A DNA stretch of 64,000 nucleotides, taken from positions 4,588,001 to 4,652,000 of the forward strand of contig NC_061482.1 in assembly GCF_022581195.2 (NCBI RefSeq). Reading direction: 5' to 3'. A model generated the notes under the pieces. It was not told where the DNA came from and did no database searches. It saw nothing but the letters and a program-made list of their open reading frames with translations. This document shows positions 33,626 to 42,741 of this stretch, piece by piece; positions within the stretch are counted from its first letter, which is position 1, and each line of letters begins with the position of its first letter. The DNA comes from Helicoverpa zea. Taxonomy: Eukaryota > Arthropoda > Insecta > Lepidoptera > Noctuidae. The position numbers were made by a program, and so were the translations under genes.

Positions 33626-33629
33626 TGGG

Positions 33630-34378
33630 TTAGGGCACGCTACCATAGTGGCGGTAAGTCCCCTCTTTGAGGAGTGGCTCGGGAGGAGCCACGGCGCCTT
33701 CATTTACCGCATGACGCAGGTCCTTAGCGGACACGGTTGTTTTGGGAGGTATCTGCATCGAATCGGTCGTGAGGTGGCGCCCTGGTGTCACCACTGTGCG
33801 GACAGCTTCGAGGACACGGTGGACCTCACAGTCCAGGAGTGCCCTGCATGGGAAGGGCACCACCGGGTCCTCGTCGAGGGCGTCCGGCCCTGGTTCATGC
33901 CATGGTCCGGGGCGAGAGGAATGGGATGCCGTCGACTCCTTCTGCGAAACAGTCATGCTCGAGAAGTAGGCGGCGGAACGACAGAGAGTTCGTTTCTCAT
34001 CCCGGCTGGACCAGGTAGTCACCACGGGCGCCGGGTTGTGCGAGACGACTCCCGGCCACCGTAGGCGTGGGTCTGTGGGCGATGAGTTCAGATGGTTCAT
34101 CGTTCCTGCGTCTTTTTAGACAACCGGCCCGTGTCGGTGGCGTGCGTAGTTCCACACGCTCCTCAAGTTGATGTCAGCAACCCTAGCGAGGCCCAGCAGG
34201 GCGTAGGCCTGCTGGGGCTGCGGGATTGTATGAAAGAGTTACCACGGCCCTGGTACATAAAAGGCCTACGACGGCACACGACGGATTTTTAGAGAGTAAA
34301 AGTCGGACACTCCCTCATCGCTTCTGTCCCGCAGCGGGAGGGGTCATTTGATGATTTTTAGCGTCGTTAAAAAAAGCC
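33630..34378 (+). mobile_element. R1-like LINE 3' fragment
   Basis: Encodes the C-terminal end of a non-LTR reverse transcriptase ORF: FEEWLGRSHGAFIYRMTQVL, then YLHRIGREVAPWCHHC and VQECPAWEGH, a CCHC-like zinc-finger region in which the usual His appears replaced. The frame shifts after about 33,900. The 3' UTR follows, with the tail block shared with 34,750, 47,215, 9,031 and (reversed) 5,094, ending in an A-run. Confidence 0.8.
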
Positions 34379-34749
34379 GGTTGCACGGGTAACTGGGTTG
34401 TGGAGGTCAGATAGGGCAGTCGCTCCCGCCGCTCTGCTTCCCTTTTTTTTGTAGTAATTCCTCTCCGGATAGCTTCTTCTTTTTAGGAGCCATATCACGT
34501 GCGTTCGATCAGCCTGTGTAATATAATTCAAGTTCATAAAGGACAAAATAATGCGATGCAATGACAGTTTGATTCTTAAATTAATAAAAGAGACTAGCGA
34601 ATAAATTTACACAAATAATTCATGAAAACTATTAAGCAATACGCAAAATACACAGTCCCCTGTTGCGTTTTTTTGGCAAAGGACTGTTGCCAGAGGACTG
34701 TGTATTTCAGTTAGATTTCACAATATTTATGAAACCGATGTCTTTAGTT

Positions 34750-34910
34750 CTGCGGGTTGTTCGAAAGAGATATACCGCGGCCCTGGTACATAAAAGGCCT
34801 ATGAAGGAACACGACGGTTTTTAGTCAGTAAGAGTCTGACACTCCCTCACCGCTGCTAACCCACAGCGGGAGGGGTCATTTGATGATTTTTGACGTCGGA
34901 AAAAAAAAAA
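34750..34910 (+). mobile_element. 161-bp LINE 3' end with poly-A tail and perfect 12-bp target-site duplication
   Basis: A severely 5'-truncated copy of the same LINE 3' UTR ending in 11-12 A's. ATGTCTTTAGTT occurs directly before (34,738-34,749) and after (34,911-34,922): a textbook target-primed reverse-transcription insertion. Confidence 0.9.
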
Positions 34911-36113
34911 ATGTCTTTAGTTTTTTAAGAACCTACCGATCAATTAAGGCACAAATAATGTAACAATTAACTATAAATAGAGATAAGTAATTTAAGTAAT
35001 TAAATTACATACAATTATTTACCAGAGGCCTGTGTGTGGTAGCAGTCCAAACGCTTGTTCACCTCACAAATGACGCTCTAACACTAAACAAAATGGCGTA
35101 TCGTTACCGCATTTGACAAGTTTGCCAACTTCACAACAATTGCATTTCGTTGCACTAATAAAACGATTGTAAAATATTATAGTTTTTTTTAAATATTGAT
35201 TTAAATTTTTGGCAGAGGACTGTATTAAAATTCTCAGGACAAAGTTTACAGGAGCTTATTAAAATGAATAAAGTTGTAATGAGTGCTTGTTTTACGAAAA
35301 TAATATAATTTCATTATTTTTGTTTGTGATATTAACTGCCAAGTGAATGTAGTTTCATTAAGTTTTTCGGAAATCGCATTTCTAGGTGTGAATGCAGTGA
35401 AAGGGACAGCCAGGGGACTGTATATTTAGAGCTTCTATAACGTTTAGAAAAAAAAATTAAAGTAATTATGGTTATAAAAACAAAGGGCCCATGAAGCTTT
35501 AGAGTTAAAGTTTCATAAAATGTGATTTTTTAAATAAGAATTAAACTATTTATTGAAAAAATCGGTCCGGACAGCCGTTTACGAGCTTACAGAGAATCGC
35601 CCCTATATTATTCACTGTGGTTCATAATACCTATAAATAATTCCCATTTATTCTAAATTGGCTTTCTTATTTCATATTTAATTTTCTTACTCAAACAATA
35701 ATGATAAAGATTACTTTAAGTATGTCATAGTTCGTGCTTCTAAACATTTTATCAGAGAAATACATCAAAATTATATTATAATAAATTATTAACTGTTAAG
35801 TATCTAAGTCATAAACATTTTCTATAAAGTTGCTTTGGTGTCAATGATATACTAACATTGCCGTCCGCTCTAGCTGCGCAGTTTTTTTTTGTCATACATA
35901 CGTAAGATACTTGTGGACATTCAGACTTACATTTTGGCTACAAATTTTTAGAATACGCGGCTATTTCACGAACTTGGATAAATACAGGCTTAACAGCCAC
36001 ATAAAGCCATACAAGTTTCGCTCTAATTATATGGATTAATCTATTAGCTAATTCCTATCAAGCAAAGATCAAACAAGGCCTTTGTTTTATAAATTGACAC
36101 AAGAGATTAATTA

Positions 36114-36329
36114 TTATTTATACAAGTTCAATTCAGTCTCCACACAGCCTTTGAGTAGATTGTCAAGATCATCAACAGTGGTTTGGCCAGCAGGGAGATT
36201 ATTTAAATACTTTTCCATTTTTTCAATATATTCTTCTTCATATTTTTGGAGACTCTTGGTGATTTTTTCGTTGTCCCCCTTTGCAATGTTTTCTTTATGT
36301 AGTTTGTATAGGAGATGTTCTCTAAGTGG
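36114..36329 (-). CDS. Secernin exon 6 and stop
   Basis: Residues 331-401, a charged helical C-terminus ending VETELNLYK and TAA at 36,116-36,114. A possible poly(A) signal (minus-strand AATAAA) lies at 35,652-35,647. Confidence 0.9.
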   Translation of the reverse strand, partial: PLREHLLYKLHKENIAKGDNEKITKSLQKYEEEYIEKMEKYLNNLPAGQTTVDDLDNLLKGCVETELNLYK

Positions 36330-38373
36330 CTGTAAAACACAAATGAATCAATGAGTACTGATATATTTTATTACAGTTTTTTCATATCAAACTGGACTAA
36401 ACCTTACCTCATCAGGGCTGACCATATGTGGAGAGGCTTGGGCCTTCTGGGTAAAGACAAAAGGCTTGAAATATGACACACTGGGATCCGGTGTGGCAGT
36501 GAACCAATGCACACTTATGCCTGCCCCTGAGATACATGAAACCTGAAAGATATCAGTCATTTAAAACAAATCAGTAGATATTTACGTACTTTAGTCTGTG
36601 GAGTGCATAGGTAGCAACTTTATATAATTAATAGATACATTGAGTTGGCATTCGAACCTCGCTTGTTTCGATTGTCTCCTTATACACGATACCCAACAAG
36701 TTTATCAGTTTAATATAATTTCTGTATGCTTACCTGACTTCCTTGAGTTGGAAAAGTGTCATCACAACTTCTGCAAATACGGCTGTCCTTATGTCTCAAT
36801 ATATTCATCATGTCCCTTACTTCAAATGCAGATGACACACTTGCCTCTTTTAACAACCTCTCTCCTTCTTGCTGCCTCAGTTCATCACCACCCGATGAAA
36901 AACATCTTGTGAAGTTGAATTCACTCTGAAAACAGAGTAATATCTGAATAGAATATTATAACTTTTTAACCACATTTTGCTGCATGAGAGTACATACTTG
37001 ACCATCCCACAGGCCCATGCGCTTAGCTTTCTCCAACAAATTTTCTGACTGTTTATCAATTTTGGTAGTTATTGTGAGGCCATTAGAAATATTTCTATAG
37101 CCACTTTTTAATTTTTCAGCAGCCCACAGTTTGCCACTGGTTTCAAGAACCCAAGCCTCTTTGGAGTCAGCGATTAAGAAAGAGTTGTGATAGAAGTGAC
37201 TGTCGTCATGCTCAGAGCATGGTCCTCCTTGACCATACTTCTCAAGAAGAGAAGTAATAACATCCAATGCTGCTTCTGCAGTATCTGCTCTCTCTAAACC
37301 TAGTCTGCAAAAGTAGGTAGCATTTAATTCATCTGAATTAATATTATTGCCAATTATTGCTTATTAAGAGTTCTCTGCAATACTATTTGTTTAATTAGCC
37401 AATTGGGTCTAGCCTACTTAATAATTGTTGGCATTTAATTGTCTTTATCATTGAACATACAGTATTAATGTATTGCTTACAATGTTTTATGAATATGCAT
37501 TGAATAATTTATATTTCTTCAAAAAAAGTTCGTGGAAAAGTTTGATATTACCTTCTAAAATCGTTGAGGTCTTGTCAAAAATATTCTAGGAAATGATTCA
37601 ATATTTTTTTGTTTTTGGCACAAACTCACCGCACTAAATCCATGCCCAACAGGCGTTTAGGTCTAGCATCACCTTCCCCTTCATTATTATTGGTCCACAC
37701 GGCTTCATTGCCGATCACCACGTTCTTGTCATTAGCGCCCATCTCTGCTCCCCACATCCATGCAGGTTTACTTAAAATGACTGTGTTCAGTGGCGTGGAG
37801 CTCTCCTCTATGGTTATGTAAGTACACTGAAATTGAAATGGATTCAAGTAAGTATAAAGCAATATATTGATCTTAACTTTCATACACTAGGGTTGTTATT
37901 AAAAGCATTGTTGATGATATAGCAATGTGTTGCAAATTTAGAATGAAATATAGACAAAAAGAAAATTTTATATTATTTGAACACTAGCAGTGCCCCATGG
38001 GTTACACCAGTGATAAAAAGTAGCTTTTTTCTTTTAAATTTGTTTATAAATTCTGTAAAAGCCAGATACACAGACAAAGTTATGTACTTTGTATTTATAA
38101 TATTAGAGAGTAAGTGCCTACTTATACTGTTGAACAGATCTGCATGTTTTTTAAACCTTAATAAATGTATTCTCTCTCATTAACTAAAATCCTACCTAGT
38201 AAATTGGGTTATACCTTGAGTTTTGGATCCCTGATTCCACCCTTTATTAGAACCACTTCCTGTACTTCATGTTGTGGACGATCTGAGTTCTTTCCAAACA
38301 CCACTAAATTGTTTTTGGTCAGCGGCGGCAGTACAACGAATGTATCGCATGATTTCGGCAGTTTAGAAAACAT
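36114..38373 (-). CDS. Secernin (peptidase C69 family)
   Basis: Six exons on the minus strand: 38373-38215, 37826-37630, 37304-36998, 36925-36734, 36542-36408, 36329-36114; 1,206 nt, 401 codons plus stop, all phases consistent and all junctions GT-AG. Secernins are cytosolic proteins of the N-terminal-nucleophile C69 family; vertebrate members are about 410-425 residues, close to this. Visible family features: FSKLPKSCDTFVVLPP with Cys9 as candidate nucleophile after a short propeptide, NNLVVFGKNSDRP, PAWMWGAEMGANDKNVVIGN (residues 74-93), KEAWVLETSGKLWAAEK and HWFTATPDPSVSYFKPFVF. The tail VETELNLYK resembles the vertebrate C-terminus. I cannot say which vertebrate paralogue is closest, or that the enzyme is active; peptidase activity is inferred from the family. 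Confidence 0.93.
36408..36542 (-). CDS. Secernin exon 5
   Basis: Residues 286-330, GAGISVHWFTATPDPSVSYF and KPFVF, a conserved secernin block. Donor GTAAGG. Confidence 0.9.
36734..36925 (-). CDS. Secernin exon 4
   Basis: Residues 222-285, SEFNFTRCFSSGGDELRQQE and VRDMMNILRHKDSRIC, matching the family's mid-region. Acceptor CTGTTTTCAG, donor GTAAGC. Confidence 0.9.
36998..37304 (-). CDS. Secernin exon 3
   Basis: Residues 119-221: ALDVITSLLEKYGQGGPCSE, KEAWVLETSGKLWAAEK and GLTITTKID, all typical of the C69 fold. Acceptor TTTTGCAG, donor GTATGT. Confidence 0.92.
37630..37826 (-). CDS. Secernin exon 2
   Basis: Residues 54-118 and two bases of codon 119. Holds the strongest family block, PAWMWGAEMGAN, and RLLGMDLVR. 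Donor GTGAGT. Confidence 0.92.
38215..38373 (-). CDS. Secernin exon 1
   Basis: Residues 1-53, from the only ATG that gives the N-terminal secernin motif. Includes Cys9 and GKNSDRP. Donor GTATAA, phase 0. Confidence 0.9.
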
Positions 38374-39825
38374 TTTCAGTTGCAATTCGAATGCTATCGC
38401 CGACAGAAAATAAACACTTGCCTTTATATGTAAATACTAACGCGATTCAAGCACAAAACAACGGTTCCCGACCATATAATGTTATACTATGAATAAAATA
38501 TGAAACATTATAAATACTTAATCATAATGCCCGCACAATAATATTGTGAACTCGATCAATCAACAATATATAATTTGCAAAGACAAGGTGACAAGGGTCG
38601 AGGACATAAGAATTATGGCACCATTGAACTATTATAAGTCTCAACAGGAAATTTACTAAGCAATATTGTTTTGTAGTAGAACGTATGCTTATTCCTAATT
38701 AAATTACTGATATGTATGTGCTATATTTCTGTAGTATGTTGATTGTTGACGTGACGAAAAGTCGAAATCTTTAAACGAAAAACGTCCCACTTCCACTTTT
38801 GTCATTGTCATTGACACATTTTGCTTCTCGCTCCTTTGACTATGCACAACTTGACATTTGTATGCAGTGTTGCCAAATCTGATTTTGAAAACTGTAGACT
38901 AGATGAGAAAATTACGTAGAATTAGTTAAAATTACTTATGAAAAGTTCGTAGATCTACGTATTTATTTTTCCAGGTAAAATAAGACAGGATTATTTTGTA
39001 AACGAGTGTTTTGACATACAAAATGCTTGTTTTGTCGATTTTTGGTTCTAGTTTTAAGTAGGTTTGCCTTTGTCTGTCAGTGCATGTAGTGTTGTTCTAG
39101 CAAGTCCCATTTTAGTCGATTTACTTGCTCACTACGGCCATTTCATAGTTAGTTAGTTTCCAGTGAGTTACAATAGATGGCAGCAGACGTACCATATACA
39201 CATGAAAACTGAGTGGCCTTTTTAAGTTTTCGCCCCTGTTTATACTTCTTTATATCTACGTGTTTGTACGCTCTCGAATTTAAGGCCTTCTCCGAACTAT
39301 TTGGGTGTAGGTAGTGAATGTATGAACTTTCCTTTTTTGAGATCTTTTATTGGCGCTGAGTTTTAGATGCATTCTGCAATGCATGTGTAAAATCTACGTG
39401 TGTATAGCACGGCTTCCAGTGTTATATGCCTTTAATGCTACAGGATAGTTCGATATTGACAGTAAACTATGTCACTAGAGAATGCAAATCCGTTCTGTTT
39501 TAAAATCCGGATTTTTAAGAACGGATTTTTGGTCCAATCCGGATTATCCGGATATTACGGATTTTTCATGAAAATAAACAAACCTACTTATATCAGTTTA
39601 TTAATATAAAGTTTCTCATATTTGTGTAAATGGATTAAAATAAAAACACTGGAAAATCAAATCATATGATTTATTTTATTTTTGTTTTTTAGAATTATTC
39701 AATTTCTATACTAATCAATTTTAATACTAATATTTTGGTGTTATAGGTATAATATTCTCATTAAATAATCAGTTTGTAACTCGCGTGCTGAGTAATGTTA
39801 GTAAAATAATAAGTACAAATTCTTC

Positions 39826-40786
39826 TTCTTCTTTCGTGTCGATGACATGTTTTACAGTGAGACTACACTTTGTCAGCCCAATATGCCGCCACAGCGAGAG
39901 CACGGCCGGGTGCACTCATGAGGTCCTGCCGCGAGCAAGTTTCAGGGCACAGTGGACATGCGATGAGGTGGGACATGGTCTACATAGCAGCCCTACACTC
40001 GCACCTAAGGTCCACCCTGCCCGTGAAACCCCACCTGGACCGATTGTCTTTGCTTTGGCCGACCTGCAATTGGAGTCTGTTTAAGGACTCCCAAACTCTT
40101 CTCGGGAGATCGTGTCCAGGAGGGAGTTTTCCAAGAGCGGGACAAACGGAGTGGGCAGTGGAACTCCTCGACCGCCAAAGTTCCCGTCTGGCTAGAGAGG
40201 CCTCACCATCGACAGGAGCAACGATCTTGTAAAAAAAACCCCTGCGACTTTTGAGCCGCTGTGGCACTGGGGTGTAATTGTGCATGCGGTGTCGTTGGTC
40301 TGTGTCGAATTTGGCTCTCTCCTCTCTCGATGCCAGAAGCCACGCTTCTACGTCTGGTCTAACATCTGGTGGGGCAATGCCGGCCAGTGGGTACAGCATA
40401 TGTACCGGGGTCGGCTTGAGGCAGCCAGTTATAATGCGGCACGTTTCGTTCAGTGCTACATCCACCTGCCCGGCGTGAGCGGAACGACTCCACACAGGAC
40501 AAGCATATTCGCCCGCGGAGTAGCACAGTGCCAGGCCAGTGGTTCGCAACACCGATGGTGAGGCTCCCCAGGTCGTGCTCGTTAGCCTTCGCAACAGGTT
40601 GTTGCGGGAGGCAACTTTCTGCTTGGTATTCTCGCAGTGTTTCCTAAAAGTGAGCGACCTGTCGAGAGTTACACCCAGATATTTTGGAAGCTTGCAATGG
40701 CTCATGGCTGATAGGTACACCTCGCCACTAGATGTTAAGGGTTCGACTCGCTTCTCTGTTGCGCAGGTGGATACAGATAAAAACAT
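39826..40786 (-). mobile_element. LINE fragment with a 268-codon open reading frame
   Basis: The minus-strand translation from 40,786 to 39,980 contains LPKYLGVTLDRSLTFRKHCE, then SAGEYACPVWSRSAH and LNETCRIITGCLKPTPVHML: the C-terminal part of a Jockey/CR1-type non-LTR reverse-transcriptase ORF. Catalytic reverse-transcriptase motifs lie upstream and are absent, so it is 5'-truncated. It appears to end in a GAA-rich tail near 39,826. Confidence 0.75.
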
Positions 40787-41225
40787 AAAAAAGCACGCAA
40801 TTATTATGACAAAAGGTTAAAAACGCTAAACCCTATAAAAAGCAAAAAATAACTATTAACACTACGTAAGTACCAACTAAAGCATGTCAGACTAAACTAA
40901 ATTTTGTCGTGTCGGGGGACCGCTCTAATTTATTAGCCTAACGTTAGAAGTAATTATATACTACTACATTACATATACTTCTTATAACTTTTTATACAAT
41001 TTTGTTTAGATACGTGTTTTTTTTAATACGAGTGTTGTAATTAGGTAGGTATCATTTGATTTATGTAAGTATTTTTAAAGGTAAAAAGCGGTCCCCCGAC
41101 ACGTCAAAATTTAGTTTAGTTTGACATGCTTTAGTTGGTACTTACGTAGTGTTAAAAGTTATTTTTTGCTTTTTATAGGGTTTAGCGTTTTTAACCTTTT
41201 GTCATAATAATTGCGTGCTTTTTTT
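40787..41225. repeat. Palindrome with near-perfect 138-bp arms
   Basis: The left arm 40,787-40,924 and right arm 41,087-41,225 are nearly complementary (AGCACGCAATTATTATGACA ... GTCGGGGGACCGCT), with about 162 bp of AT-rich spacer. It directly abuts the LINE fragment. Probably a foldback or MITE-type element. Confidence 0.8.
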
Positions 41226-41883
41226 TGGGTCGGGGGTTTTTTTTAATTTATAATTTAATTTTATTTCATGCTTTTTGAAGGAGCTCCTTAATTTTTCCTT
41301 CTTTCATTTAATTTCTTTTATTTTAAGATGGGGTCGCTATATGCGATCTCGGCCAAAAGAAGCTGTTTAACAATCCTCATGACAAACCAGCTCTGGGAGA
41401 ATTGCACAGATTGAGAAACAACAAAGTTTAACCTTTGGACATTCTAGATTTTCAGCAAAAATATAAATCGGTTTATCCGTTTCATTCCGGCATTCCAGGG
41501 TTTCATCCGCCACATCCCATTTCCAGCATCAGGTTCTCGTCAATCAGAAACATGAAGAGAACTCGTCAAGACAAATTCAACGAGCCCAAACTCGATGGGT
41601 TTACTAAACGGCAGTTCAGGGTTACGTCTCCTATCTTCGTGTCCTAACAGCAAGCCAGCTCAGTGGTTCCAGAAGACATTAGTATTTCAAATTTCAGATC
41701 CCACATATGCTTGCAAGTAAACTGAGCGTGTAACATTCCTATCACACCTAACAAACGAGCTGATGACCTTGAAGACCTGAACCGATTTCCACCAAACATA
41801 GCTAAGAACACTCCCGAATGACATTCCTTTCAAACAAAAAAAACCGCATTACAATCGGATCATCCGTTTGGGAGCTACGATGC

Positions 41884-41924
<41 letters not shown>

Positions 41925-41960
41925 AACTTATAACACCCCGTCGTTTTTGCGTCGGGGGTT
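41226..41960. repeat. Interspersed repeat with AC microsatellite
   Basis: A repeat ending CCCCGTCGTTTTTGCGTC then GGGGGTTAAAA, with a left end GGGTCGGGGGTTTTTT. It contains a pure (AC)16 run at 41,889-41,920. The short ORF at 41,435-41,647 has no recognisable homology. Family unknown. Confidence 0.5.
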
Positions 41961-42250
41961 AAAAATGTACATAAAATGTGACCTCAAAAATAATAAAGCA
42001 TCTAAGTAAAGTGCTATCGTTCAACCTGCTGCGAATTCGGTTACACATAATTCCTGCTGCAGAAAAAGCACGCTCTGATTCGACGCTTGTAGGGGTAATG
42101 CATTGAAGATGCTTGTAAGCGGCCTCCAAGTATCATCCTCGTGAACCACTATCCTCGAATAGCGCCATCTCCACTCGCACTAAACTGGGAATATCAGTTT
42201 CAGGCTTTCGGCTGATGAGGACATTTTCTTCTCCAGCCTTACCTATACTA

Positions 42251-42441
42251 TCTATACTAATATTATAAAGCTGAAGAGTTTGTTTGTTTGAACGCTCTAA
42301 TCTCAGGACCTACTGGTCCGATTTGAAAAATTCTTTCAGTGTTAGGTAGCCCATTTATCGAGAAAGGCTATAGGCTACTTGTTATCCGGGTTCGTGCAGA
42401 GGTTCTCACGGGATGCGGGTGAAACCGCTGGCACGAGCTAG
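42251..42441 (+). mobile_element. 191-bp Helitron-like (Lep1-type) element
   Basis: Starts TCTATACTAATATTATAAAG, ends GCACGAGCTAG, with A before and T after. Same length and body as the copy in msl-1 intron 10 (23,492-23,682, opposite strand). Confidence 0.78.
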
Positions 42442-42741
42442 TTGATTTTGTATATCTCAAATGCTAATCTCTCTCGAAAACTCATTTCTTGATCTAAACA
42501 CTCTTGTTCTCTGGAAATAGTTTTATGTGATTCAACAAACACTTCTATAGGATTAATACGGGTTTCTACAGTTCTGCAAATTACTTCTTCTGTTTCTGTC
42601 CGTTTTTTTTTAGGTTTCTTATTATTCAGAAAATCCGCGGATTTGATTTTCGAATCCGGATTTACAAGTCGAGTAAAAATGTGCGGATATCCGGATTTTT
42701 CGGATTACGGATAGTCCGGATTGCATTCCCTATATGTCACT

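Larger units (their letters stand above)
32883..35602. mobile_element. DNA transposon with perfect 22-bp terminal inverted repeats and CTAT duplication
   Basis: The left end 32,883-32,904 (GGGCGATTCTCTGTAAGC...) is perfectly complementary to the right end 35,581-35,602. CTAT flanks both (32,879-32,882 and 35,603-35,606). No transposase is recognisable. The body holds repeated GGGGACTGT-type words and nested SINE and LINE insertions (33,381-34,430 and 34,750-34,910); without them the element is roughly 1.5 kb. A 4-bp duplication excludes Mariner, hAT, piggyBac and Harbinger; I do not assign a superfamily. Confidence 0.8.
39476..42732. mobile_element. hAT-like non-autonomous element, composite
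   Basis: The ends TAGAGAATGCAAATCCG and, reversed, TAGGGAATGCAATCCG form terminal inverted repeats. TATGTCAC flanks both (39,468-39,475 and 42,733-42,740), an 8-bp duplication as made by hAT transposases. Subterminal regions are rich in ATCCGGAT words, likely transposase-binding sites. No transposase is seen; the interior holds a LINE fragment, a palindrome, an AC-microsatellite repeat and a Helitron-like copy. Confidence 0.78.

Noticed and set aside
33564..34064. 166-codon ORF as a host gene
   Set aside because: It is the C-terminal end of an R1-like LINE with zinc-finger remnants, and it continues into the LINE 3' UTR.
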